A stretch of 64,000 nt of DNA from an uncultured Saprospiraceae bacterium (GTDB lineage Bacteria; Bacteroidota; Bacteroidia; Chitinophagales; Saprospiraceae), in NCBI GenBank assembly GCA_937951685.1, contig CALFBG010000241.1:1-64000 (forward strand), in the 5' to 3' direction. Below are positions 8,849 to 23,800 of the stretch, piece by piece (within the stretch, counting starts at the first letter, position 1; each line of letters begins with the position of its first letter). The translations under genes were made by a program, and so were the position numbers. Under the pieces are notes generated by a model that saw only the letters and a list, made by a program, of their open reading frames with translations, searched no databases and was not told the DNA's origin.

Positions 8849-11800
8849 ATGAATACTAACTCGCTTCCTGAAGCTACTGGTCCCGTACCCGTACCTGATC
8901 TTAAATGCTATCCGTTGCATCTTGCACAACAGGAGGTCTATTTCGATCAGTCCATCCATCCAGAACGAACTTATTATAATGTAGGCGGGTATATTGTGAT
9001 AACAGGTCGTTTGGATAAAGATTGTTTTAAGTATTGTTTAAAAACCTTAGCTAATTTTTTTGATGTATTACGACTTCAGTTTGATTTCAAGGGAGTCCGT
9101 CCTCAATGTAGTTTTCTCGACAAATTTTCATCTACCACCATCACTGAAATTGACTTTTCCCAAGCCAAAAATCCAAGCCAAGCGGCCCAAGCTTGGATGC
9201 AGGATCGCTTCAATCATCCTTACGATCTAGCGGAAGCACAACTTTATGAAAATATCATCCTCAAGCTCGGCGCAGAAGAGCATTGGTGGTTTATGCGTTA
9301 TCATCATTTGATTACAGATGGTTTTGGTTTTTCCATCATCATGCAACACATTGCTCAACAATATTCTCGGTTAACGACCACCAATAATTCGCTTCAACCC
9401 CTAACTTATCCTAGTTACAAAGAAGCCATTCAGCAATCTTCCAACTATCTGCAAACGATAGCTTATCAGCAAGATGCAAAGTACTGGCAAGCACGTTTTA
9501 CGGAAATACCGCACCCGCTATTATTTCGATCTCAGCAAAGTGAAACGCCTTCTTCAGAAATTGGAGGGATGTTGAGCCTAGTGCTTACGGAAAAACAAAG
9601 AAGCGCCTTCGAAAAACTGAATGAACAATTAGGAACGAGTCTGCAACAACTCAGTCTCGCCGCACTAACGATTTATTTTGGTCAAACAACATCACAAGCC
9701 GAAATGGTTTTCGGGGTGCCAATTCATAAACGTAGCAATAGAACCCTGCGAAAAACGGCTGGAATGTTTACCGGCGTCATGCCTTTTAAAGCAAAATATT
9801 CACCCAACCAAACCGTTGAAGCGCTCATCCGCGCAATTAAAAAACAGCAGCGGTCGGATTATCGCCACCAAAACTATCCTATCAGTCATCTAAATCGTGC
9901 GTTGAAATTATTCGGACAAGGGCGAGCACAATTATTTGAAGTTGAAGTGCTTTATGATTATTTAAATTTTGAACTTTCATTTGCTGGACTTACTGCAAAA
10001 TCTAACTTCATTGCTAGTGAAGAAAAGCATAGTCCATTAGAAATCCGTTGGTGTGATTATGGTAGCGCTCATCCCTTAGTATTAAAGCTTAGCTATCAAA
10101 CGGCTTATTTCTCGCAGGCAGCAGCAGCATTGCTGGCAAAGCGATTTATCTTTATTTTAGAACAATTCTCAACGCAGTTAGCAGAAGCTTCAGCTAATAT
10201 CTCCTTACTGCCTACGGCGGAGCGTAACTTATTACTGCACGAGTTTAATCCTGCCGCCACTACTTACCCGCAAGATAAAACCTTTATAGATTTATTTGAG
10301 ACACAAGCCAGCCTTACGCCAAATAACGTAGCCCTAAGGAGTGGATCAAAAATACTGAGCTATCAAACATTGTCGGACAAAGTAAATCAAGTAGCAAGGT
10401 ACTTACAAAAACAAGGGATTCAACCGCAAGCACGTATTGGTCTTTGTTTAGCCCGTACCGAGGAAATGTTAATTTGCTTATTAGCAATACAGAAACTCGG
10501 AGCGGTTTACATTCCTATTGACCCTAGCTATCCGGCAGATCGGATAAATTTTATCTTAGAAGATGCTAAGTTGAAATGCTTCTTGATTGACGAAGCTTTA
10601 TCCGCAACTTTTCGTCCTCAAACGAAGGCAAGCATTTTCGGAACTGCCACCATTTTCGCTGAGTCCCAGCAAGAATCAACTACAAAATTAGCGGTATCCA
10701 CAAACCTAGACCAACTTGTCTACGTGATTTATACTTCTGGTTCGACGGGGAAGCCGAAAGGGGTAATGGTGAAGCATCGTGGATTAGTGAATTTTTTGAT
10801 CGCCATGCAACAAGAAGTTTGCCCCGTTGCTTCTAAGCCTAAGCGATTTTTGGCTTTGACGACCTACAGCTTTGATATTGCTTACCTCGAACTATACCTT
10901 CCATTAATTCAAGGTGCTGAAATTCTCCTAGTCGATCGAGTTACCGCAACGGACGGTTACGCTTTACAAAAAATATTAGCAGCAACGCCCGTCGATTACC
11001 TCCAAGCTACACCTGCTACTTGGCAATTATTACTTGCCTGTAATTGGACGAATAAAGAAAATGCGACCTTACTTTCTGGTGGCGAAGCGATTAGTGAAAA
11101 ACTTAAAAATACCTTAACGAACTTAAGTGCTCAACCCGTTTGGAATTTGTACGGTCCTACGGAGACTACGATTTGGTCTACGAGTAAGCGCTTGCAAGCG
11201 GGAGAGCGAGTTACAATTGGAAAACCGATTGCCAATACGCAGGTATACGTGCTTTCGCTTCACAACGTAACATCGTGTCACGTGCCCAATACTTTGGCTC
11301 CGATTGGTAGCATCGGAGAGTTAGCGATCGGAGGTGATGGACTCGCTGCGGGATACTTGTACCGACCAAACTTAACGAGAGAGAAATTCATTCCTAATCC
11401 TTTCGGGAAAACGAAAGATGCACTGATTTACCGAACGGGAGATTTAGTTCGTTGGTTAACCAATGGAGAATTGGAATATGTCGGTAGGGTAGATGATCAA
11501 GTCAAAATTCGAGGTCATCGGATTGAGCTGGGCGAAATTGAATCCGTTTTGCGGAAAGCCAAATTGGTAGAAAATGCCGTGGTCATCGCTAAGCAGACAG
11601 CGACGCATCAACAAGCTTTAGCGCTTTACTATCTTCCATTAGCTACGTCTAAAGTAGTCACGGCAGTTGAATTACGCAATTACCTGCAAAGTCATTTGCC
11701 AAGTTATATGGTGCCCGCTTACTTGACCGAACTAACGGAATTCCCCTTGACCGCGAATGGTAAAATTGACAAACTCGCGTTGGCTAAAATCGAAACAACT

Positions 11801-14800
11801 TTGGTGCGCACGCAAGTTTACACGGCGGCGCGTTTTCCACTAGAAGTTCAATTGGTAGAACTTTGGCGGCGGATTTTGGAATTACCTAAAGTAGGTATCC
11901 ACGATAATTTTTTCGAACTTGGCGGGCATTCCCTCTTGGCAAGCCAGCTCTTAGTTGCGATTCGGGAAACACTGCAAGTTGAACTTTCTTTTAAAAATAT
12001 TTTTGATTATCCTACAATTGCCGAGTTGGCGCATTTCGTGGTACGACAAGGTGCAGTAAGCACTTTACCAAGCTTGAGTGTGCAAGAACGTCCTGATCGT
12101 ATTCCTTTATCTTTTGCACAAGAACGTTTGTGGTTTATTGATCAATTGGAAGGAAGTACCGCCTACCATATGACTTTCGTTCAGGAATTGTCGGGCGATC
12201 TTGATCTTACCGTGCTCACCGCTAGTTTTCGAACAATTGTAGCACGACACGTTCCGCTACGAACGGTTTGCTACGAAGAAGGTGGGAAAGTCTACCAACG
12301 ACTTTTAGCTGCGGAAGATTGGTCCTTAGACGAAGCGGATCATACAAAAACGCCCCCCGCAGATTTAGCATCCATCGTACAAGCGGAGCTAACGAAAGCG
12401 TTTGATTTAACGAAAGATTTTCCCTTACGGGTAAATTTATTTCGCTTAGCGGAAAATAAATTTCTATGCTTATTCATCATTCACCATATTGCAGCAGATG
12501 GCTGGTCAAATACGATTTTGTTGGAAGAACTAGTTGCGCTGTATCAAGGCAAGCTCCAGCAAAAAGCTGTCAACTTACCGACTTTATCTTTACAATACCT
12601 CGATTACGCCTTGTGGCAACGAAAATACCTAACGGAAACGTTTTTAAGCGATAAAATACAATATTGGGAAACGCAGTTAAGTGGACTGGAAACCTTAAAT
12701 CTTCCCACGGACTTCGAACGCCCTCCGGTCCAAAGTACTGTAGGAAAACAATATCAACTATCGGTAGCGACTTCTTTGAATGTCGAATTAGCAGCACTGG
12801 CACAAAGAGAAAATGCCACAAAATTTATGGTGCTTTTGGCAGCATTCAAAATTCTTTTACACAAGTACACCGGACAAGAAGATATCTGTGTCGGTACGCC
12901 CGTCGCGAACCGTAATCAAGCTGGCGTATCTGAATTAATTGGTCTTTTCGTCAATAGCTTGGCGCTGAGAAGTACGGTCAAGGCCAATGATAATTTTTTA
13001 GAAATTTTACAACTTGTAAAAGCGACAACCTTAGCCGCCTACGATCACCAAGAAGTACCTTTTGAAAAAATTGTTAATCGAGTTGTAGCACAACGAGATA
13101 GAAGCAGAAGTCCATTATTTCAAGTGCTGTTTGCCTACGAGTCAGGTCTGAACGTGGAAGCGTTGGATTTGTCTAGTTTGCTATTAAATCAAAAAACAAG
13201 CGGAGCGGACAAGGTCGCAACAGCTTATGCTTTACCTTCCTCCAAATTTGACCTGAGCTTTACGCTAACGGAAGAAAAACAAGGAAAGGGCTTAAAGCTC
13301 ACCATAGAATACGCTACGGCATTATTTGCCGAAGCAACTATCGCTCGCATGGCAAAGCATTTTGAGCAAATACTCACTGCCGTATTTACGAAACCTCAAC
13401 AAAAAATTGCAAAGTTGAATTGGCTTTCCGCTCAGGAGCTTGATCAAGTTTTAGTCAGGTTTAATGATACTCACCGTGTCGTTGAGCCAGAAACGGTAAT
13501 TGATTTATTTGAACGACAAGCAGCACTTTACCCCGATCGAATTGCGGTTAGCTTTGAGGAAACACAGTTAAGCTACCAAGCAGTAGCAGAACAATCTAAT
13601 CAGTTGGCGCAGCAATTACGCGCTTTAGGTGCGCAACCAGAAACCCTAATTGCATTATGCTTGGATCGTTCGATAGAAATGGTCATTGCTATTTTGGCCG
13701 TTTTAAAATCAGGCGCAGCCTATGTGCCAATCGCACCAGATTATCCCTTACACCGGATTGAATACTTGTTAGCAGACACTGCAACTACCATCGTACTTAC
13801 CCAAACCCAATATCTTTCTTTGTTTGTGAAACAAAAGAATTTAAAATTATTGGATATTTTGGATGCCGAAGCAACCCAAGCTTTTCCAACCACAAACTTA
13901 TCGGAGGCTCCAACTGAAAAATCGCTTGCCTATCTCATTTATACCTCGGGGTCCACGGGACAAGCAAAAGGTGTTGCGGTTGAACACTCCGCATTATATA
14001 ACGAAATCAGTTTTTTTGTTGAACGTTTTGGAGTACAACCGACGGATAAACATGCCTTAATGGCAAGTTATGTTTTTGATGCTTCTTTAGAACAAATTTT
14101 TGTTCCTCTGTGCGCAGGAGCTACGGTAGTTATCATGGCAAAAGAAACCTTACTCGATGCGCAGGCATTAGCAAAAACAGTAAGTCAGCAAAAAATAACT
14201 CACTTACACGCGACACCTTCTTTACTAGAAACCCTTCCTCCACACGCTTACGATGCTTTGCGGCGGGTTTGTGCTGGAGGAGAAGTTTGCACTACGGCTT
14301 TAGCGGATGCATGGAGCCCTTACGTTGACTTTTATAATGAATACGGTCCGACAGAAACAACGATTACCTCGAGTTACGAGCATTATCAAGCGGAGGAACA
14401 TACTCGAAAAAATCAACTTCCCATTGGAAAGCCGATTGGGAATACCCAGTTTTATATTCTTGATGAGGAACAGCAGTTTTTGCCAATTGGAGTCACGGGA
14501 GAGTTATATATAGGTGGCGCTGGCTTAGCACGGGGCTATTGGAATCAACCCGCGTTAACCGCAGAGAGGTTTATTGTTTCTCCTTTTGATAATACTAAAA
14601 AACTATATCGCACTGGAGATTTAGCTTGTTGGTTATCCGATGGAAGGCTTGCTTTTAAAGGTCGAAAAGACAAACAAATTAAACTGCGTGGATTCCGGAT
14701 TGAGTTGGGGGAAATCGAAGCCAACTTAAAAGTTTTTCCCGGAGTAGCGCAAGCGGTTGCCCTACTCGCTGGCACCAAAACGCAGTCAAAACAGTTAGTT

Positions 14801-17800
14801 GCTTATGTAAGTCAAGTATCAAATACGACCGCATTCGGAGTTGATGACATCTTAAACTACCTTAAAAAACGCTTACCCGCTTATATGGTTCCTACGCGCC
14901 TGATCGTCGTAGAAAATATCCCTTTGACGAAAAGTGGAAAGGTAGATGAACTTGCTTTATTGCAGCAAGCTAAACTTGAACAAGCAACGGAAACGTTTAC
15001 TTTGCCACAAACCAACTTGGAGCGAAGCCTAGCCAAGGTTTGGGAAGAAGTGTTGCAATGCAAGCCTATCGGAATCCATCAGAATTTCTTTGAGCTTGGT
15101 GGTCATTCTCTTTTGATCATGCAAGTTGTTGCGGCGGTACGCGAACTCAATCAATTGACGATCAGAATTGAGGATATATTCAATTATCCTACGATCTACG
15201 AATTAGCAAATCATCTAGGAACAGGAATCGAGAGACCTAGTTTGCCAGCGATTACGAAAGTAACGTCGGCTACAAATTTAGTTTTATCTTTTGAACAAGA
15301 ACGCTTATGGTTTACCGATCAATTAGAAGGTAGCACGCAATATCATTTACCATTTGTTCAAGTGCTTTCTCCCGATTTAAATCGAAAATATTTAGCGGAG
15401 GCTTTTCAAGAAATTGTGCATCGCCACGAAGTATTACGAACGGTTTTCTACGAATCAGAAGGAATCGTATACCAAAAGGTTCTATCAGCGGATACTTGGC
15501 AGTTAACGTACGAAGAAATTCAAGCGACGCGCAGTGAGGAATTGCAAGCGATCGTTGACACGACGATTGCGGAAGCTTATGACCTGAGCAAAGATCATGC
15601 ACTGCGGGTGAAATTACTCCGATTACCAAGCGGGGAATATTTAATGATTTTAGTGTTACATCACATTGCTGCGGACGGTTGGTCAAGTCCCATTTTGCTA
15701 GGAGAATTGGTAAGTTTATATCGTGCTAAGGAAGGCAAGCTTAGTTCGGAATTGCTTCCTGTGGAAATTCAATATGCAGATTTTGCGGCATGGCAACGAC
15801 ACTATTTTAAAGAGACTGTTTTAGCAGGTGAGTTAGCGTATTGGTCTAAACAATTAAGAGGTTTGGAAGCTCTGGCCTTATCGACTGATTACGCTCGTCC
15901 CGCCGTACAAAGTTTTGCTGGAGATCAATTTCAGCTAAAGATCAAAGCTGAAGTAGCGGAGCAGATTGCAGCCTTAGCTAAAAGAGTAGGAGCCAGCAAT
16001 TATATATTTTTGTTGGCAGCGTTTAAAGTTTTATTATATAAATATACTGGGCAAAGTGATTTTGCAGTTGGTAGTCCGATTGCAAATCGAACGCAAGCGG
16101 AAGTGAAAAATCTAATTGGCTTTTTTGTGAATACGCTTACGTTAAGAACGGAGATTAACCCCGAGTTATCATTTCTTGATTTTGTAAAGCTAGTTAAATC
16201 GACTGCGGTAGCAGCTTATGAGCATCAGACCGTTCCTTTCGATAAGGTGGTAGAGCAAGTTGTAATGCAACGAGATCGTAGTCGTAGTCCTTTGTTTCAA
16301 GTGATGTTTGCGTACGAAACAGGTTTAGCCGTAGCTGATCTTGATCTTTCTCAAGCCCTTTTAGGACAAACAAAGCCATCGTTTCCCGAGTTGTCGGTTC
16401 ACTTGCAGCGCTCAAAATTTGATCTGACTTTTACGCTTTCCGAACAAGGTGAAGAGGAGGGCTGGCTTTTAACGATTGATTACGCTACGGATTTGTGGTT
16501 GCCCACAACGATACAACGAATGGCGCAGCATTTTCAAAAACTGTTAACAGCAATCATTTCGCTACCAATTCAAACGCTCACCGAAATTGAATTGCTTGAC
16601 GCCACCGAAAAAAGAGTTTTACAAGTTGATTTTAATCAAACCGCAGCAGCCTATGCGGATAAAATCAGTCTTGTAGAACTATTCGAACAAACCGCAGCAG
16701 CTTATCCACAACGAACAGCCTTATCACTAGGCACAGAAGAGTTGTCCTATCAATCCCTCGAAGACCGCGCGAATCAATTGGCACATTACCTCGTCTCCAT
16801 TGGTACGAAAAAAGAAATGCTGATTTGTTTGGCTTTAGATCGATCTTTTGAGATGATCATTGCAATGTTAGCTACGATGAAAGCGGGGGCAGCTTACGTT
16901 CCTATCGAACCGGATTTACCAGCAGCTAGAATTCAATATTTATTGGAAGATACCCAATCGAAACTAGTGCTTACTACGAAAAAGTATCAAGCTGTTTTTT
17001 CCGGTTATGAAAATGTTGAAGTGGTTTATTTAGAGGAACTCGCATTAGCTTCCAATTTTCCTAGCTCAGCCTTAGTTGAAAAACCAGCGATTCATGATTT
17101 AGCCTATTTAATCTACACTTCCGGCTCTACCGGCAAACCGAAAGGCGTGATGGTAGAACACGGTTCGGTGGTTAATGAACTTTGTGCTTTCGCAAAAATA
17201 TTTGAGGTAGATATTTCTGACAAACACCTTCTATTAGCAAGTTACGTTTTTGATGCTTCGGTAGAACAAATTTTTGTGCCCTTGACAAATGGGGCACAAG
17301 TTGTACTGCTTTCCAAAACGGATTTACTTGATGGTGTACGCTTAGCTGACATTATTGAGCACAAAAATGTTACGCACGTTAATTGTACGCCTTCTTTATT
17401 ACAAACGATACCCGTCAAGGCTTATCCGGCTTTAAAAAGAGTATGTGCGGGCGGTGAATTTTGTCCCGTAAGTTTAGCAGAAGCATGGAGTCCTTACGTT
17501 CGCTTTTTTAACGAATACGGTCCGACGGAAACGACAATTACCGCTTTATATTATTGCTATGATCCGGCAGCGCCGCCAATTTCTGGTGCGTTGCCAATAG
17601 GAAAGCCCATCGCGAACACCCAAGTATATATTTTAGATACCCAACAAAATATAGTACCTCTTGGCGTTGTAGGAGAGTTGTACATCGGAGGCAAAGGTTT
17701 GACGCGTGGCTATTTGAATCGACCTTCCTTGACGGCAGAAAAATTTGTTCCTTCTCCTTTTGATGCGACGGAGAAATTATATCGTACCGGAGATTTAGCT

Positions 17801-20800
17801 TGTTGGTTAGCCAATGGAACAGTTGAGTTTAAGGGCAGAATAGATGATCAAGTAAAAGTTCGAGGATATCGAATTGAATTGGGAGAAGTCGAAACTATCT
17901 TAGTCCAATCTTCCCTAGTAGAAAAAGCGGTTGTACTCGTCAAGAAAAATACGCTTGGTCATCCGATGTTAGTCGCGTATTTCATTCCAACGAAAGCCTT
18001 TACCGCTGCACCCGAAGCAAATTTACGGAAATACTTACAAACTCATTTGCCGGACTATATGGTTCCTAGTTTACTCGTACCACTTGCATCGTTTCCACTG
18101 ACCGCGACCGGGAAGTTAGATAAAAAGTACTTATCCAATTTAGCGCTTTTGGGTGAGCAAGGACAAAACTATGTTGCTCCTCGAAATGCAGTAGAAGAAG
18201 CATTGACCCAAATTTGGATGAAAATACTTAAGCTAGAACAACTAAGTATTCGGGCAAACTTCTTTGAAATGGGCGGACATTCTCTTTTGGTCACCAAACT
18301 TATCGCTGCTATTCGGAATGCATTACAAGTTAATATTTCCATTAAAGAAGTATTTGAACAACCAACCGTCGAAGCATTGGCAGCGTATATTTTACAGCTA
18401 GAAACAGTTGCTTCTTCTGAGAATTTAGCGGAAGTCAAGAAAGAAGCGCGAAACAGTTTTTCACCAGTTTTAGCATCGAAAGAACGTCTGACAGAAATAC
18501 CCGCTTCGTTTTCGCAAGAACGCTTATGGTTGATTGATCAAATGGGAGGAAGTACACATTATCATATTCCTTTTGTACAATACTTTTTGGAAGCGATTGA
18601 TTACGATATCTTGGAGGAAGCGTTCCAGCGCATTATCAATCGGCACGAAGTTTTACGGACGGTTTTTTACGAAGTAGCAGGTACCGTTTATCAAAAAATA
18701 TTACCAGCGGATACTTGGACGATGCGTAAACCCTCAACTTCCAAATCACTCACTCCTGCAACCCTGCAACCACTCTTAGCAGCGGAGGTTCAGGAAGCTT
18801 TCGACTTAACGAAGGATCATCCGATTCGCGTTAGCATTCGAAAATTATCTGCTCAGACCTCCGTGTTAGTTGTGGTATTGCATCACATTGCTACGGATGC
18901 GTGGTCGAGTGCTATTTTTCTGACGGAGTTAGAAGCGCTCTATCAAACGATAAAAGAAAAACGCGCTACTAAATTAAGCGCTTTGGCTATTCAATATGCA
19001 GATTATGCGTTGTGGGAAAGACGCAACTACGAAGCTGGTTTTTTAAATCCTCAATTATCTTATTGGAAAAATCAATTAAAAGGACTAGAAACGCTGGTTT
19101 TACCGACTGATTTTACTCGACCAGCAAAGCAAAGTTTTGCAGGGGCAGTACATCGATTTACAATAAAAAAAGAATTAGCGGTTGCCTTAGATCAGCTGGC
19201 GACGAAAACGGGGAGCACTAAGTTTATGTTATTGCTGGCTATTTTTAAAATCGTACTCTACAAATATACTGGGCAAGTAGATATCGGCGTCGGAGTTCCA
19301 ATTGCCAATCGAACGCAAGCATCGGTAGATCGTTTAATCGGTTTTTTTGTAAATACCTTGGTCATTCGGAGTCGCTTAAATCCAAAGGAAAGTTTTGAAA
19401 CTTTACTCAAAGCTATTAAAGCAACAAGTTTAGCCGCTTTTGATCATCAAGAAATTCCTTTTGAAAAAGTAGTTGCTGCTTTGGTGACAGAAAGTGATCA
19501 AAGTCCGGCGTCTTTATTTCAAGTATTCTTTTCTTACGAAAAAAAGTCTACGGAAAAGAAAGCTGCGTTACGACTAAACGAAAATGCTTCTCCTGTGGGA
19601 ATAGAAGAGCAGGAGTGGCAAGAGTATTTTGAACAACTAACAACCGCCGCCGTCGCAAAATTTGATTTAAGTTTAGCCGTCGAAGAAATAGAAACGACCC
19701 TTTATTTTAATTTTGAATATTGTACAGCTTTATTTTTGCCTGCAACGATAGTTCGGTTGGAAAAACATTTTGTCAACTTGTTGTCCGCCGTGGCACTCGC
19801 TCCGAATACTCGTCTAGAGCAGTTAGAAATGATTGATGTCATCGAGGAAAAAAAGTTAGTACAGACTTTTGGAAAAACACCATTCGATTATCCTCAGACA
19901 GCTACTTTAGTAAGTTTGTTTGAAACACAAGTCAAAAAGAATCCTACGAAAATTGCATTAGAATGGGAAGGATTAACTTTGTCTTACCAAGGACTGGACG
20001 ACCGAGCAAACGAATTAGCCGCAGTCTTGTTATCGCAAAATGTGCAACCCGAAGATTTAGTTTGTATTTGCTTGGCGCGGTCGATCGAAATGATTGTCAG
20101 TATTTTTGCGGTGCTTAAAGCAGGTGCAGCGTACGTGCCAATTGATCCTAATTACCCTTCGGAGCGAATCAACTACTTATTAGAAGATACTCAGTCAAAC
20201 TTAGTTTTAACCACACAAGCTTATAAGGGTTACTTTAAAAACGCTGCTGAGGTCATTTGTTTGGACGATGAAAACAGCAAGGAAAGAGCGAAAGCAGCAC
20301 GGATAAAAGTACAGACTAAAGTGGTCGTTCAACCAGCGCATCTCGCCTATGTGATGTACACTTCGGGTTCTACAGGATTGCCAAAAGGAGTACAAATTGA
20401 GCACGGTGCACTGGTAAATGAAATTTGGTGTTTGCATCATTTTTTTGGTTTGGATACGGAAGAACGAATTTTACAAACGGGGAATTTTGTCTTTGACCTT
20501 TCGGTCGAACAAATTTTCTCAGCGCTACTTTTTGGTGGAACTTTAGTTTTGCCCAGACAAGAAGACTTGCTTCACCAAGGAAAGCTCATCGAACTTTTGG
20601 AGCAGACGAAGATCACGCATCTACACGCAACGCCTAGCTTTTTGGAGAACCTACCTGCGCGGTCTTATCCTGCGCTGAAGGTAGTGATGTCTGGTGGAGA
20701 AGCTTGCTCGGTAGCACTAGCAAAAGCTTGGGCGCCTTACGTTAAGTTTTTCAATATGTATGGGCCAACGGAGACCTGTATTATTGCTACGGGCTATCAA

Positions 20801-23800
20801 TTTGATCCGGAGCATTCAAATGCATCGGGTAAAATGCCAATTGGCAAACCGATCGGTAATTTTGAATTGTTTATTGTAGACCAATCTATGCAAATTGTGC
20901 CAATTGGTGTACCCGGAGAGTTGTACATCGGAGGCAAAGGTTTGGCGCGGGCATATTGGAATCGTGCAGCATTAACCCAAGAAAAATTTATAAATTCTCC
21001 CTTCGGTGCCAATCAAAGATTATACAAAACGGGAGATATTGTTAGTTGGTTACCCGATGGCAATATTCTTTTTCATGGTAGAAAAGATGATCAAGTCAAA
21101 ATCAGAGGACAGCGTGTAGAATTGGGAGAAATAGAAACTAAGATTAGAAATACAACGCTGGTTGAAGCTTGTGCGGTCGTACTGACCAAAGAAGAAAATC
21201 GGCAGTACTTGATTGCTTACGTGGTCGCAAATCAAGGTTTTGATCAAGTAAAACTCAAAACTATTTTACAGGGAAGTCTACCGGATTACATGATTCCTAC
21301 CGTTTTTATAGAGTTGGCTCAACTTCCGTTGAATACGAGTGGAAAATTGGATAGAAAAGCTTTGCCGGCAATCGACTTAGCTACCTTAAAAGCAGCAAGT
21401 TATCTTTCGCCTCGCAATGCCATTGAGAAAGCATTGGTAAGTATTTGGGAAAATTTGTTACAGCTTTCGCCCATTGGTATTCAAGATAATTTTTTCGAAT
21501 TGGGTGGTCATTCTCTGCTGGCAACAAAAGTTGTTGCAGCGATCGAACAAAATCTACAAAAGTCAATCGGTATCAAAACATTTTTTGATTACCCTACGAT
21601 TGCTGCCTTGGCGGATCATTTAAAAGCGACTACGGAGAAAGTAGTTGTCCCCGCACTCCACTCGGTGCTAAGACCTCAACATATTCCGCTTTCTTTTTCG
21701 CAGGAACGCCTTTGGTTTATTGATCAGCTTCAAGGGAGTACAAATTATCATATTCCTTACCTAGAAACAGTAGATTCAAATATAGATCGTGCAATTTTAG
21801 CAAAAGCTTTTCAAGCTTTAATCAATCGGCACGAAATACTACGCACCGTTTACTATTCGGTAGATGGACAGCCTTATCAAACAATTTTGCCCAAAGATGA
21901 ATGGGAACTGCACATTGAAAAAAGGTCAAAATTCAAGAACGAAGAAGAAAAGCAGGCAGTATTAATCGAACGTAGTAGTCAAGCTTTTGATTTATCGCAA
22001 GATCATACCTTACGGGCAAATTTATTCGAGTTTCCTGATGGTACGGGGCTTTTACTCATTGTATTACATCACATTGCGGCAGATGGTTGGTCGAGTCCCA
22101 TTTTCTTACGAGAACTTCGAGCTTACTACACTGCAATTGCGGCGGAACAAATTGATGTCTTACCCGCGCTTCCCGTACAGTATGCCGATTTCGCTTTGTG
22201 GCAACGTGCCTTTTTATCGGAGGAAGTATTAGCCCAAAAATTAACGTATTGGGAAACGCAACTACGGGCGGCAGCGCCATTAGATTTACCTACTGATTTT
22301 CCACGACCACAGCTACAAAGCATACGGGGAGCCACAAGGTCGATGATACTACCGCAAGCTTTAACGGAGCAGATGACAAGAGTGGCAAAAGGAGCTGGAG
22401 TAACAAGCTTCATGTTTTGCTTAACGGTCTTGAAAATATTATTGCATAAATATACGGGACAAACAGACATTACCGTAGGGAGTCCCATTGCGAATCGGAG
22501 ACCTGCTGGCGTTGAAAACTTAATCGGTCTATTTGTTAATACGCTGGCTCTGCGCAGTGATTTGTCTGACAACCCTAGTTTCTCCGCATTGCTTACTCAA
22601 CTGAGAACAACTACCCTTACCGCTTATGAACACCAAGCGGTGCCTTTTGAAAAAATCGTAGATCGAGTAGTGCCGCAGCGGGATCGTAGTCGCAGTCCAC
22701 TATTTCAAATCTTCCTGAGTTACGAAGCGACTGGCGAAACTGCGGAGCGACTTTTCCCAAGATTAAATCCAGCGGAGAAAGGGGAAACAAGTATTTCTAC
22801 ACCGACTTCCAAGTTTGATTTAAGTTTTCATTTCCAACAAAACTCAAAAGAAATAACGCTGAGTGTAACTTATTGTAGTGATCTGTTTTTACCAGCTACG
22901 ATTGAACGCATGATGGGTCATTACCAAAACTTACTGTCGGCAGTAGTTCAGCAACCTCAAACGAAGTTGGCAGCCTTAACCATGCTTAGCGTTGAAGAAG
23001 ACCAAGCCATACGCTTTGCTTTTAATGATACAACGGTACCCTACGACGAAGTGCTAGACCTCGTTGCACTTTTTGCAAAACAAGTAGCATTTCAACCCAC
23101 TGCAATAGCGGTAAGCTACGCGAGTCAAGAACTTAGTTACCAATCCCTAGACGAACAATCCAATCAGTTTGCGCATTATTTAGCAAAAAAAGCTGCCTTA
23201 AAAGGAGGCTTGATTGCCGTTTGCATGAATCGAGAAATTAACTTACTCGTCGTCTTATGGGGGATTTTAAAATCAGGTAATACCTACGTTCCGCTAGATC
23301 CTAATTATCCAAAAGAAAGAATTGATTATATCATTGCGGATGCAAAAGTAGCCTTGACGATTTGTGATCAATTTAATGTAGCTTTATTTGGAAAGCAAGC
23401 CACCGCCGATATTTTAGTTTTTGAAAAATTAAAAGCTACGGTAGCAAAATTACCAATTATACCGCTATCCTTTGAAATAGCAAAAGCGCAAACGGCGTAC
23501 ATTATTTATACTTCTGGTTCAACGGGAAAGCCCAAAGGGGTCATGATTACTCACGGAAATTTACAAGCGTTTTTACATTGGGCAATTGCCGAATTTGCGA
23601 AGAGTGCTTTTGAGGTTGTTTTTGCGGCTACTTCCATTTGCTTTGATCTTTCCATTTTTGAATTATTCTATACCTTATGCGCAGGGAAGCGAATACGCTT
23701 ACTCAAAGATGCCTCCAATATTCCTAGTTATTTAGCGAAAGAAAAATCAATTCTACTAAATACGGTGCCAAGTGTGGTTAAAACACTTTTGCAAACGCAG

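Noticed and set aside
22126-22572. 148-codon reading frame on the - strand
   Set aside because: Antisense to condensation domain 5 of the giant NRPS; composition follows from the coding strand and no motif is present.
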